DNA of 64,000 bases from Porphyridium purpureum (GCA_008690995.1 VRMN01000015.1:1-64000); one strand, 5' to 3'; shown: positions 1 through 10,642, numbered from the stretch's first letter. The notes: generated by a model not told the origin, from the letters alone. Made by a program: numbers and translations.

Positions 1-1446
1 TTCTTCTATCGGATGGCACGGTCGTTGAAAGTCGAAATGTCACTTTCGATGAGTCTGTCGTTGGAATAGATGTTCATGAACATGAAATCCACGATTCGGA
101 ATATTTTTCCAACTTCGATAAAATTGTCGAAGAGTTGTTTCCAAAAGATTTCTCGAAGTCGTTTGATGAAAAGTCTCAAATCGCGTCAAAAAATTTTGAA
201 ACAGATTCCACTCGACAAATGGATGATCGCAGTCAGGAATATTCTATTTCAAATGAAATCGGAGAAACGTTTCTGGAAAAAGTTCAGAATAATTCGAAAG
301 ATTTAGGGTTCCAAAAGGCTCCAAATGGAAACTTTGGGAATACTGAGGATGACGAAAGTCAAGACAGTGGATATGTCGCAAATCAATTCGTTGGAATAAT
401 TTCCACCGTTTCTGAACCTCGGTCAGTCGAAGAAGCACTAAAGGGTAACTTCTCTGAGCAATGGCTGGAAGCTCTGAATAGAGAATTGGAATCTCTCACT
501 GGCAAATGCACGTGGGAGCTCGTCGATCGTCCACAGGACCGAATTCCTGTCAGATGCAAATGGGTTTTTAAGATCAAATATAATGTCAACGGACAAATTG
601 ATCGGTTCAAGTGTCGACTTGTCGCAAAAGGTTTCACTCAGAAACCTGGTTTGGACTACGACGAAGTGTTCAGCCCTGTTGTGCGACACAACACTATTCG
701 AACGGTCCTGGCAGTAGCAGCTGCAAGAAAGTTGAAAATTCGACTTTTCGATGTGGTGACTGCGTTTCTCAATGGAGAACTTCATGAAGAAATTTTCATG
801 GAACAGCCTCCTGGATTCGTACATGAAGGAGGAAAAGTCCTGAAACTGCGTAAAGCAATCTATGGATTGAAGCAGGCATCTCGAGCTTGGAATCAAGTTC
901 TTGTGCAAGCACTTAAAGAAATCAATTTTTCCGAAAGTACGGCAGATCCTTGTCTGTTTTCTAAGGGTCCAAATGATCCGTATATCATGATTTACGTCGA
1001 TGACTTGGTCTTCATAGGTGAAGACGAAGTTACTTCAAATGAAGTGCTTCTGCATTTGCAAGGCAAGTTTGAAGTCAGGGATCTTGGGCAAGTGGTCAAG
1101 CAAAAATTTGCCGGCTTCACTCTTGATTATGATCAAAGGAATGGCATTATCAGACTTAATCAAAGCTTGTATGTCCAAACCATCCTGGAAAGGTTCGGAA
1201 TGGAATCGGCGAATCCAAGGAAGCTTCCCATGGAAAAGGATACGAAGTGGTATACTGCTACTGCAGAACCATGCAAGATGCCTTACATGGAACTCGTGGG
1301 AGCACTAATGTATTTGTGCACTTGCACGCGTCCGGATATTTCCTTCGCCGTGGGAGTGCTTGCACGATCAATGGCAAATGCCAATGAATCCCATTGGAAT
1401 GCGGCAAAGGGAGTGCTGCGATATCTTAAAGGAACCATAAATTATG
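1..1446 (+). mobile_element. Copia retrotransposon, internal pol fragment (plus-oriented copy, cut by window edge)
   Basis: This is a plus-strand copy of the same Ty1/copia family as the element at 1999-6970. It covers the end of integrase, the reverse transcriptase (tyrosine-Val-Asp-Asp motif near 995) and the start of the RNase H region. The translated part differs from that element at only a few residues, so the two copies separated recently. It begins before the window and stops where an LTR in the opposite sense starts at 1447. The copy is incomplete. The pieces at 6971-7108 and 7109-7432 have the same orientation and probably belonged to it before the minus-strand insertion. Confidence 0.9.
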
Positions 1447-1771
1447 TATTAAAAGGTCTGATGTATCGGGGAGTCTTTGTGACTTGTCACTAACGCAGTT
1501 GCGTGTCCCCTTCGTCGCCCTTGCAACTAACCTTACCTTCGTCATCCGGGGACTCCGAGCCTCGGCCATCGCTAAGCTCTTCATATAGGCAATCGTAGTG
1601 CTTTCACTAGTGAGATTGCCAACTGTACCTCCAGGGCAAAAACCCTTATTTACTATAAGTTGGAGAAATACAGAAAGTTGGAGAAATACAGAAAGTTGGA
1701 GCTGAAACATTCCCCATGGTATTACTACTTTACCTGGGGAGGGAATCTACCGAAACCCTGGATTCATAACA
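1447..1771 (-). repeat. Copia LTR (extra copy, minus sense)
   Basis: This is a 325-bp copy nearly identical to the LTRs at 1999-2324, 6646-6970 and 7109-7432. In element sense it begins TGTTATGAATCC and ends CTTTTAATA. It contains GGTACAGT (here as ACTGTACC at 1622-1629) and a doubled pyrimidine-rich unit. It abuts the pol fragment on its left and unrelated sequence on its right, so it reads as a solo or displaced LTR. No matching target-site duplication is visible. Confidence 0.85.
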
Positions 1772-1998
1772 AAATGACCCCATGAAAAAATCTTTCTCGT
1801 GGAAAGAAATTGTGAGACCAACATGATGTAAGTTACTCTAGGGTTACTCTTAAACATCCTTTTACAAGAAAACTTCCCAAAAACTTCATTGATCCTTGAT
1901 TGTCCGTGGGCGCTTGCGATGGAATTTCTCAAGGTTGGGTCGGAAGTGTACAAAGTTGACATCGAAACCATTGTGCTTATTTGCGTGTCCCTAATAAT
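1772..1998. other. Spacer between two LTRs, no gene recognised
   Basis: These 227 bp lie between two same-sense LTR copies. They match neither the Copia internal region seen elsewhere in the window nor any family I recognise. An ORF running across the spacer into the adjacent LTR has no family resemblance. The stretch may be host DNA caught between independent insertions. Confidence 0.5.
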
Positions 1999-2324
1999 TA
2001 TTAAAAGGTCTGATGTATCGGGGAGTCTTTGTGACTTGTCACTAACGCAGTTGCGTGTCCCCTTCGTCGCCCTTGCAACTAACCTTACCTTCGTCATCCG
2101 GGGACTCCGAGCCTCGGCCATCGCTAAGCTCTTCATATAGGCAATCGTAGTGCTTTCACTAGTGAGATTGCCAACTGTACCTCCAGGGCAAAAAACCCTT
2201 ATTTACTATAAGTTGGAGAAATACAGAAAGTTGGAGAAATACAGAAAGTTGGAGCTGAAACATTCCCCATGGTATTACTACTTTACCTGGGGAGGGAATC
2301 TACCGAAACCCTGGATTCATAACA
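1999..2324 (-). repeat. 3' LTR of the minus-strand Copia element
   Basis: It is 326 bp, starting TGTTATGAA in element sense and ending TTTTAATA. It is adjacent to the purine tract beyond the end of pol. It carries the GGTACAGT word (ACTGTAC at 2174-2180) also found in host gene promoters. Confidence 0.9.
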
Positions 2325-2363
2325 CTCCCACGCAGCGACAACTTTTCGTCATGCCTTCCACCT

Positions 2364-5300
2364 CTATCTCGAATTTTCAAGACAAGCAACACCCAATAAG
2401 GTTTTGCATTTCAAAAACATTTCTCGAGGAACCACTTTTGTTAGGAAATCTGCTGCCTGATCTGATGTGCGAATGTAAATAGCCTTGACTATTCCCCGTT
2501 GCTGACATTCGCGAGCATAGTGCTTTCTCACGTCAATGTGCTTCGACCTTTCGTGCACAATCGGGTTCTCACTCAGTTTCAGTGCAGCATCATTGTCACA
2601 AAACATTGGAATCGATTTCGACTTGAATCCTAGGAATTCCATGAGATATTGAAACCACTGGGCTTCTTTACATGCATCCGAGAGAGCCATGTACTCTGCT
2701 TCGGTTGTGGACAGCGCCACAGTTGGTTGTAGCCTGGATTTCCAGGAGACAACTGATCCATTGATCGTGAAAGCATATCCGGTGGTTGACCTTCGCGTTC
2801 GAAGATCACTAGCATAGTCTGAATCAACGTAACCAATTAGGTCGGAGTTGCCATTTGAGCTAAATTGGAGACCATAATTTATGGTTCCTTTAAGATATCG
2901 CAGCACTCCCTTTGCCGCATTCCAATGGGATTCATTGGCATTTGCCATTGATCGTGCAAGCACTCCCACGGCGAAGGAAATATCCGGACGCGTGCAAGTG
3001 CACAAATACATTAGTGCTCCCACGAGTTCCATGTAAGGCATCTTGCATGGTTCTGCAGTAGCAGTATACCACTTCGTATCCTTTTCCATGGGAAGCTTCC
3101 TTGGATTCGCCGATTCCATTCCGAACCTTTCCAGGATGGTTTGGACATACAAGCTTTGATTAAGTCTGATAATGCCATTCCTTTGATCATAATCAAGAGT
3201 GTAGCCGGCAAATTTTTGCTTGACCACTTGCCCAAGATCCCTGACTTCAAACTTGCCTTGCAAATGCAGAAGCACTTCATTTGAAGTAACTTCGTCTTCA
3301 CCTATGAAGACCAAGTCATCGACGTAAATCATGATATACGGACCATTTGGACCCTTAGAAAACAGACAAGGATCTGCCGTACTTTCGGAAAAATTGATTT
3401 CTTTAAGTGCTTGCACAAGAACTTGATTCCAAGCTCGAGATGCCTGCTTCAATCCATAGATTGCTTTACGCAGTTTCAGGACTTTTCCTCCTTCATGTAC
3501 GAATCCAGGAGGCTGTTCCATGAAAATTTCTTCATGAAGTTCTCCATTGAGAAACGCAGTCACCACATCGAAAAGTCGAATTTTCAACTTTCTTGCAGCT
3601 GCTACTGCCAGGACCGTTCGAATAGTGTTGTGTCGCACAACAGGGCTGAACACTTCGTCGTAGTCCAAACCAGGTTTCTGAGTGAAACCTTTTGCGACAA
3701 GTCGACACTTGAACCGATCAATTTGTCCGTTGACATTATATTTGATCTTAAAAACCCATTTGCATCTGACAGGAATTCGGTCCTGTGGACGATCGACGAG
3801 CTCCCACGTGCAGTTGCCAGTGAGAGATTCCAATTCTCTATTCAGAGCTTCCAGCCATTGCTCAGAGAAGTCACCCTTTAGTGCTTCTTCGACTGACCGA
3901 GGTTCAGAAACGGTGGAAATTATTCCAACGAATTGATTTGCGACATATCCACTGTCTTGACTTTCGTCATCCTCAGTATTCCCAAAGTTTCCATTTGGAG
4001 CTTTTTGGAACCCTAAATCTTTCGAATTATTCTGAACTTTTTCCAGAAACGTTTCTCCGATTTCATTTGAAATAGAATATTCCTGACTGCGATCATCCAT
4101 TTGTCGAGTGGAATCTGTTTCAAAATTTTTTGACGCGATTTGAGACTTTTCATCAAACGACTTCGAGAAATCTTTTGGAAACAACTCTTCGACAATTTTA
4201 TCGAAGTTGGAAAAATATTCCGAATCGTGGATTTCATGTTCATGAACATCTATTCCAACGACAGACTCATCGAAAGTGACATTTCGACTTTCAACGACCG
4301 TGCCATCCGATAGAAGAATGCGATAAACGGAATGGACATTTCCATAACCGACCAAGCATCCAATTGCAGATCTTGTTTCTAGTTTTCCTCGCAATTGCTT
4401 AGGAATATGAACAAACGCTCTCGATCCGTAGATTCTGAGATTGCTGAGATCTGGCCTTTGCCTGAATGCAATTTCTATCGGCGTTTTCCCGCGATTATTT
4501 GAAATGCGATTTCGCAAATAATTCGCAGTCAACAAAGCATTACTCCAATTTTCCAAAGGTAGATTACTATCAAACAATAAGCTTCGAACCTTTTCGAGTA
4601 ATGTCCGATTCATGCGTTCAGCCATACCATTAAGTTCTGGCGTGTAAGCAGAGGTATTTTCCCAAGTAATTCCAGAGTCTTGGAGATGCCTTTGCACATA
4701 AAGGCTTGCGAATTCGCCACCTTTGTCGGACCGAACTCTTTTTGCCTTTGCACCAAGAGTCGTTTCGAGATATTTAAGTGTGCGCAGTAACATTTCACCC
4801 GCTTCACTTTTTCGCTCGAGCAAGTGGACGACACTCAAACTTGAGCATTCGTCGACGACAACTAGAAAATATCGATGGTCGTCAAAACTCGAAGGAGTGA
4901 GTGGTCCGCATACATCAGTATGAAGGACTTCTCCCGGAACCGCCGAAATGGAATTCAATTTCCGCTTCTTAAAGGGAGTTCGTGTTCCCTTTGCCTTTTG
5001 GCAAATCACACAATGGTATTCATCCGGAACTTTTAAGTCCGCGGGAATTCCCTGTACACAATTTTGCGTATTTTTCAGACCAGCAAGTCCAGGATGACCA
5101 AGTCGACGGTGAAATAGCTCAAACTTATTTGAAGCTGTGATTGCATTTATTCTAGCGGCGGATAGTTTGATCATTAAATCACCATCCCCAACCGCTAGGA
5201 CGGGCCCATCTGACCCAAAATGCAAAACAGATGAACTATCATCGTGTTTGAAGACACAGCCCTTTCTCGCTGCGACCTTTGTCGAAAGGAGATTTATGGG

Positions 5301-6626
5301 TGTGCTTTCGATCAACAAAACATTTTCAAGACGCAAGTCATTAAACTTGTCTTGAATAATTGTTTTGAGCATGACATCACCCATCAATGAAACTTCAACA
5401 TGTTCCCCGTTGGCAACAGTAACAAGTGATTCATCAGAAGGTCTTTCATTCATTAGAATAGACCTATCCCAAGTGATATGTCTGTCCGATCCAGAATCGA
5501 ACATCCATTTGTGCGACTTGTGCTTGTGGGGCACAACAGAGACACAGATGGCATAGATGGAAGTGGTGGCTTTATTGATTGGTGCAGGGGTCGCTGGGGG
5601 GCTAATCATGCGGATATCCAGAGAAGGGCCTTTTGGCACCACGCCCCTTCCCGCAACGCTATTCGCGTAGGCCTCCCACGACATCCAACCTGGCTCAATG
5701 GCTGCCTTTGCCGCCGGAGCCGGTGGTTTCGTCACCTTGGTTTTTACCTGAACCACATTCACCCGCGCATTCGGCTTTCCGATGCCGCGTTTCACTGCCT
5801 CCGGGTCTGCTGCGCCACTCGCACCAGCAGCCTTGTCGCGCAAGTCATTCTTGCGCTTAAAGCAACGCTTCGTCTCGTGCCCAACCTTGTGGCAGTAGCC
5901 ACACTTCAGGTTCTCCTTGACGAGTGCCGTCTTCACGACACCCGCTGAGCGATCACGCTGCTGTTGCTGCGGACGCTGGGACACCGCCATTGCGATGGGC
6001 GGGGGCTCATCTGCCAACGTGCGCTCGAGCGCTTTTCCGGCCTCCAGCTGGAGCAGTTGCAGCCGAGCTGCGGAGACCGTGGGCGCCGAATGCAGCAGGT
6101 AGTCCTTCGACCCCTGAAACTCTTTGCGGAGCCCGATCACCAGATAACGCACGACATGGTCCTCGGGAACTTGCTCACCGATCGAGACAAGCTTGTCCCA
6201 CAGACCGATTCCGCGATCCAAGTACTCGGCCATTGCCTCGTTCTTGTTCTGGACAATGCGCTCCAGCGCCATGCGAAACGCGAACTTCTGCGCCGACAGT
6301 TGATCGTGCGCATAATTCGCCACCGCGGACCAACCGTCCGCCGACGACTTATCGCGGACGAGACGGTCGTACCTGTTCTCCAAGACCCCGGACAGAAAGA
6401 ACTGTCCCGCCAGGTCCGCATCGTCCCACTCTTCTGCCGTCATCCCGGTAGTTGCACGCGACGACGACGATGGGCGAACGACCATCCCCGCAACGACGGG
6501 CCACAGCTTCACCACACGCAACGCGAGCTTCGTGCGGCGTGCCCAAATGTCGTAATTCTCGCCATTGAACTTTTCCACGCCGTTCGCAAGCGCGGACAGC
6601 TTCGACGCATCAAACGTAAACGCCAT
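2364..6626 (-). CDS. Copia gag-pol polyprotein
   Basis: This is a single open frame of about 1,420 codons. A gag region (roughly residues 1-240) is followed by a CX2CX4HX4C zinc knuckle near residues 247-260. Next come an aspartic protease motif (Asp-Ser-Gly), an integrase with an HHCC finger (HRRLGH ... CVIC) and a DDE core, a reverse transcriptase with YVDDL, and an RNase H with YVDSDYA and STTEAEYMAL. This is the Ty1/copia order. I prefer the Met at 6626 as start. The Met at 6641 falls inside the primer-binding site, where translation of genomic RNA is less likely to begin, but the two are in frame and only five codons apart. The frame looks whole. Confidence 0.93.
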   Translation of the reverse strand: MAFTFDASKLSALANGVEKFNGENYDIWARRTKLALRVVKLWPVVAGMVVRPSSSSRATTGMTAEEWDDADLAGQFFLSGVLENRYDRLVRDKSSADGWSAVANYAHDQLSAQKFAFRMALERIVQNKNEAMAEYLDRGIGLWDKLVSIGEQVPEDHVVRYLVIGLRKEFQGSKDYLLHSAPTVSAARLQLLQLEAGKALERTLADEPPPIAMAVSQRPQQQQRDRSAGVVKTALVKENLKCGYCHKVGHETKRCFKRKNDLRDKAAGASGAADPEAVKRGIGKPNARVNVVQVKTKVTKPPAPAAKAAIEPGWMSWEAYANSVAGRGVVPKGPSLDIRMISPPATPAPINKATTSIYAICVSVVPHKHKSHKWMFDSGSDRHITWDRSILMNERPSDESLVTVANGEHVEVSLMGDVMLKTIIQDKFNDLRLENVLLIESTPINLLSTKVAARKGCVFKHDDSSSVLHFGSDGPVLAVGDGDLMIKLSAARINAITASNKFELFHRRLGHPGLAGLKNTQNCVQGIPADLKVPDEYHCVICQKAKGTRTPFKKRKLNSISAVPGEVLHTDVCGPLTPSSFDDHRYFLVVVDECSSLSVVHLLERKSEAGEMLLRTLKYLETTLGAKAKRVRSDKGGEFASLYVQRHLQDSGITWENTSAYTPELNGMAERMNRTLLEKVRSLLFDSNLPLENWSNALLTANYLRNRISNNRGKTPIEIAFRQRPDLSNLRIYGSRAFVHIPKQLRGKLETRSAIGCLVGYGNVHSVYRILLSDGTVVESRNVTFDESVVGIDVHEHEIHDSEYFSNFDKIVEELFPKDFSKSFDEKSQIASKNFETDSTRQMDDRSQEYSISNEIGETFLEKVQNNSKDLGFQKAPNGNFGNTEDDESQDSGYVANQFVGIISTVSEPRSVEEALKGDFSEQWLEALNRELESLTGNCTWELVDRPQDRIPVRCKWVFKIKYNVNGQIDRFKCRLVAKGFTQKPGLDYDEVFSPVVRHNTIRTVLAVAAARKLKIRLFDVVTAFLNGELHEEIFMEQPPGFVHEGGKVLKLRKAIYGLKQASRAWNQVLVQALKEINFSESTADPCLFSKGPNGPYIMIYVDDLVFIGEDEVTSNEVLLHLQGKFEVRDLGQVVKQKFAGYTLDYDQRNGIIRLNQSLYVQTILERFGMESANPRKLPMEKDTKWYTATAEPCKMPYMELVGALMYLCTCTRPDISFAVGVLARSMANANESHWNAAKGVLRYLKGTINYGLQFSSNGNSDLIGYVDSDYASDLRTRRSTTGYAFTINGSVVSWKSRLQPTVALSTTEAEYMALSDACKEAQWFQYLMEFLGFKSKSIPMFCDNDAALKLSENPIVHERSKHIDVRKHYARECQQRGIVKAIYIRTSDQAADFLTKVVPREMFLKCKTLLGVACLENSR

Positions 6627-6631
6627 CGCGT

Positions 6632-6645
6632 CTGGGCTCATAACC
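6632..6645 (-). other. Copia primer-binding site (half-tRNA iMet type)
   Basis: On the minus strand the sequence directly after the 5' LTR is GGTTATGAGCCCAG. It is nearly complementary to the anticodon stem-loop of initiator methionine tRNA, the primer site used by Drosophila copia (a half-tRNA), rather than to a tRNA 3' end. Its ATG is the first in-frame Met of gag-pol. Confidence 0.7.
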
Positions 6646-6970
6646 TATTAAAAGGTCTGATGTATCGGGGAGTCTTTGTGACTTGTCACTAACGCAGTTG
6701 CGTGTCCCCTTCGTCGCCCTTGCAACTAACCTTACCTTCGTCATCCGGGGACTCCGAGCCTCGGCCATCGCTAAGCTCTTCATATAGGCAATCGTAGTGC
6801 TTTCACTAGTGAGATTGCCAACTGTACCTCCAGGGCAAAAACCCTTATTTACTATAAGTTGGAGAAATACAGAAAGTTGGAGAAATACAGAAAGTTGGAG
6901 CTGAAACATTCCCCATGGTATTACTACTTTACCTGGGGAGGGAATCTACCGAAACCCTGGATTCATAACA
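6646..6970 (-). repeat. 5' LTR of the minus-strand Copia element
   Basis: This 325-bp LTR adjoins the primer-binding site. It is the presumed promoter of the element and carries GGTACAGT (ACTGTAC at 6821-6827) in its central part, downstream of a repeated pyrimidine-rich unit. Beyond it the sequence is a fragment of a plus-oriented copy of the same family. Confidence 0.92.
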
Positions 6971-7108
6971 GATCAGGCAGCAGATTTCCTAACCAAAGTG
7001 GTTCCTCGAGAAATGTTTTTGAAATGCAAAACCTTATTGGGTGTTGCTTGTCTTGAAAATTCGAGATAGAGGTGGAAGGCATGACGAAAAGTTGTCGCTG
7101 CGTGGGAG
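6971..7108 (+). mobile_element. Copia fragment: end of pol and 3' leader (plus-oriented copy)
   Basis: It encodes the last residues of the same Copia pol (DQAADFLTKVVPRE and the C-terminal tail). The untranslated stretch and purine tract that precede the LTR follow. With 1-1446 and 7109-7432 it forms the remains of a plus-oriented element into which, or against which, the minus-strand element was placed. It is broken. Confidence 0.88.
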
Positions 7109-7432
7109 TGTTATGAATCCAGGGTTTCGGTAGATTCCCTCCCCAGGTAAAGTAGTAATACCATGGGGAATGTTTCAGCTCCAACTTTCTGTATTTCTCC
7201 AACTTTCTGTATTTCTCCAACTTATAGTAAATAAGGGTTTTTGCCCTGGAGGTACAGTTGGCAATCTCACTAGTGAAAGCACTACGATTGCCTATATGAA
7301 GAGCTTAGCGATGGCCGAGGCTCGGAGTCCCCGGATGACGAAGGTAAGGTTAGTTGCAAGGGCGACGAAGGGGACACGCAACTGCGTTAGTGACAAGTCA
7401 CAAAGACTCCCCGATACATCAGACCTTTTAAT
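7109..7432 (+). repeat. 3' LTR of the plus-oriented Copia copy
   Basis: This is the fourth copy of the LTR, in plus sense, starting TGTTATGAATCC directly after the purine tract and ending CTTTTAAT. GGTACAGT is at 7251-7258. It looks near-identical to the other three copies by eye, so all insertions are recent. Confidence 0.9.
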
Positions 7433-9970
7433 GAGAATGATGGCGATCAGAATGTGAATCAACATACAAGACGTGCCGTGCAATGAGAAATCAATAGACG
7501 ACCTAATAATTCATTTGTTGGATTAAAAGTGTGTATACGAGTCAAACCAGCAAATCAACCACAAAGCGAGCAAGTTTTTGGTCGTCCCGTTACAAGAAAA
7601 CACGTGGCTTGCCACTAAAACGCAAGATCCTGTTAGCGAGTATACCTGAAGAGAAAAATCAAACTGAACATTTTTGCTTGAGTAAGAGGTAACAAATTGT
7701 CGAATGAAATGATTCTAAGATCGAAAGCCGGCCATTCAATTATTCCATTGCATTGGCTATTTGGAATCAAACTCCATTTCGAAATATTTTTCTTCGCTGT
7801 GCGGATTCTTTTCTTGATTTTTCAACTACATAGAATTCAACAGTGTCCAATATTCATCATAACGAAAATTCGGATACAAAGGTCTGATACGCAGATAAAA
7901 GAATGGTTGTGTTTCCTCCATGCATGCATGGAAGCATGATTCAAGACAAGTGTCATAAACTCGAGTTCATGTAACTTCTGAAAGATACACCGGTATATCT
8001 AAGATTCAGGATAGAAAGTTGTGATCCATCTGTGTGAACCTTCTTGTTCAATTGAAGTTTGAGTTGGTCTGGCAAATGATTAATCTTTCTTGTATTTTTA
8101 CAAACGCGAAGAAATCATGAACTGAAATATGCAGAAGAAAAATCCTTCTTCGCTCATTGAGAAACTTACCGTTCTTGGGACAGCTGCATCCAGACAACGA
8201 CTTATGCTGTGATTCAGTCGTTGTCAAAGCCAACCAACCATTTCAATCTAAAAGCATGGGAGCAAACCGCGTTTTGCTCCAGAGCTCACGTTTGGAAACA
8301 AAAGTTAGAAACATTTTCAATATTATTTCATGAGCCAAGTCTTGTTACCCTCAAAGGTTTCTGCAATCGGATCTGAAATTTTTAGAGTTCTCCTTGTCCT
8401 CTGTCTTCCAATACATGTTCGGATGAAGATCTATAAATCGCAGAGTATTTCGTTACTAAATCTGGATTCGACAAAATACGAAATTCTTATAGCCGCTGTG
8501 TCTAGGAGGCGAACCTGATCGGAATTAATTATTTCGTGCGAGCTAAACTCGCTAAGAGTAATAGCCCACGCATATTTATTGAAGGAAAGCAGACCATTTT
8601 CGATTGGCATCAATTGCTTCTCGATCGACGGCCATCGACGATTGTGTCATTTATCAGCCGACTGTGACTATGATTTTGATAATTCATCTTTTCAGGTGCA
8701 GTAAAATGATGCTTATGAGTTGGACGATGGTATTGATTCCCTCATGATGAATGCATGAAATCAGGACGGAAATGAATGCATCGTCTCCTTTCCTATTTCG
8801 GGACATTTCGAAACCCCTGACAATGTCGGCGATCCTGCCAGTTCTCAGTTAGGTAGTGAATCCGAGCAAGAACAGCAAGATAGGATAAGGACAAAAATTC
8901 CGCGCAAGTATATCTCGGCAATAAAACTTTACAGGAAAATTCGCTTCTGTGCTAAATTTTCCACCATTTTGTAAAAGTCTTTCTTTTGTAGCTATGTACT
9001 GAAGATCAGGATTTGTTCGGTTGACCATTATCTGAAAGGCTCAAGTTTGGGTTCCTAAAAGATTCTCGGTGTTCTCTCTACGTATGATTAATTTTGTTTG
9101 CGCGAGAATTATAGTGCATTGACATAAAGTGGCCGAACCTTGAATCAAACAAAGATAACCCGTACCCTGGCGAGGCTAGCGGAACAAAAGCAGGTGCCAT
9201 GGTCATGGTCTTATTGCCGTGCAGACTCTTTCCGTTCTCGGCACCACCAATTTCACAGTAATAGGCATTTAGACGTGGACATTGTCATTGGTGATCCGCT
9301 GCGACGAAAGCGGATAGCGGACAGTCATTTTTCTTGAGTGGAGATGTTTTTTGGATGATATATTTAGAATTTGGTGGTGAAAATGTCACTGCACGTTTCG
9401 TTTGCAGCGGCTGTACGGAAGTTTTGGCTGACGTCAGACTTGGATAGTGCGGTGAAGATGCACATCTCAGGTGCCGATAGTTCAACTATTACGAGGCGCA
9501 CATCCAGCAATTCGTGAAGACTCCTCCACTCCGACGTAATGGGACACAAAGTCAGCCATTGAGATCAGATAAAAGGACGCATCCAAAGCATACATGAGTG
9601 AATGATCAGCGTGAGTGTCTAAACAGAACCTGCGCGCTCTATGAATTTTGTCTTGTGCTATGTATCTGTGCCAAACGCAACAGACTGAATTTCGTCGATA
9701 TGGATGCTTTCCAGCCGGCAGAGGCGGTCGAAACGAAGGTTTATGACATGATCAAGCTTCTGATCGACATTGCGACCCATTACATTCAAGCTACACTACG
9801 TATTCCCGGTGCCAATCCAGCAGAATGCTTGAGAGTAATCAGTAAGGCAATGAGGCTCTCGTGCATATATGTAGCAAGATTCCAGCTCGTCCACGGCTAA
9901 CATTCAATCAGAATCGCTGAGCTTCCCGGGGCCAAACTCTTTTAGTTGAAAAACAAAACTGGCTAAACTT
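7433..9970. other. Gene-poor AT-rich stretch
   Basis: I find no ORF with family resemblance, no RNA gene and no clear repeat. The only longer frame (9598-9900 on the plus strand, 100 aa) has ordinary composition but no recognisable domain. The stretch is noticeably more AT-rich than the gene-dense half of the window. Confidence 0.5.
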
Positions 9971-10149
9971 GTTCTTAATGACGTAAAGAAGTGCTACTTC
10001 GACGAGCCACAGCGTTTCCATGAAATTTTGCCAAAGACTGCATAGATCTTCCAATCGTTTCGCGCGCGAATTCTGGTATCAGTGGATGCATTCTTTGTTG
10101 CGCTGTCGCTGGGAAAGGAAATTTTTGTTTCCATTCCGCGGACAGACCT

Positions 10150-10642
10150 TCGCGCCTGTAAAATATGTTTCTAGTAGATTGATGTTGAGACCCTACGCCA
10201 ACTTGAATTTTATTGTACGAGCGCTTCTGCATGCACAATCTTTGCCGTCCTTGCACCGTCTCTGGAAAGCACCTTCAAGCCGCCTGCGGCGCACACGCGG
10301 CAAAGCTACATACAGGTGCCTATGGGAAAAATCCCTTGTCCAGGGAAGCAGTCTGTCACGTTCGAATGTCTGGCCCTGGTTCTTACGATTTGGTGCAGCA
10401 AACGTGAGCATGATCGGGAACTGGCGGAGCCGGATGTCGAAGAGTATGCCGCCCGTACCCGTTGAAGTATTGTCGATGGGCGCCAGCCGCATCTTGCGGT
10501 TTTTGTTGCTTTCTACTGCGATGCAGCAGTCGCCGACGTCGGCCAAAAGATTTGTGCCAACGAAGCGCATTCCGTTGCAGAGTCCAATGCATGTATTCTT
10601 TTTGAGTCAAAGCATCAAAGCTGAATCACCGCAGAGCCGCTG
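10150..10642 (-). pseudogene. PIF1/Helitron-type helicase, C-terminal remnant
   Basis: The minus strand encodes GLCNGMRF, then QFPIMLTFAAPNRKNQGQTF, then HLYVALPRVR. These correspond in order and spacing to the C-terminal motifs of PIF1-family helicases as carried by Helitrons (GLCNGTRL, FP..LAFAMTINKSQGQT, GQLYVALSRVRS). A short segment near 10150-10180 (TRNIFYR) resembles the usual C-terminal end (KNIVY.EVL). The Walker A and B part, the Rep/HUH domain and the Helitron ends are not visible, and motif VI reads P instead of S. I call it a decayed Helitron fragment. A host PIF1 pseudogene is the alternative, but its surroundings are all mobile DNA. Confidence 0.72.

Larger units (their letters stand above)
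1999..6970 (-). mobile_element. Whole-looking Ty1/copia LTR retrotransposon
   Basis: The LTR-to-LTR length is about 4.97 kb. On the minus strand the order is 5' LTR (6646-6970), a primer-binding site touching the LTR, one long gag-pol frame, a purine-rich tract (GTGGGAG) and the 3' LTR (1999-2324). The two LTRs look identical apart from one A-run length difference, and the coding frame is open throughout. The insertion therefore looks young and intact. The flanks do not show an obvious target duplication (TAATAAT on one side, GATCAG on the other), so the ends may have been rearranged with the neighbouring copies. The domain order gag-PR-IN-RT-RH places it in Copia rather than Gypsy. Confidence 0.93.

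Noticed and set aside
1747-2136. A 129-codon minus-strand gene spanning LTR and spacer
   Set aside because: More than half of it is LTR sequence; the rest has no family resemblance.
9598-9900. 100-codon ORF as a real gene
   Set aside because: No recognisable domain, no promoter word nearby and transposon-rich surroundings; left as unassigned.
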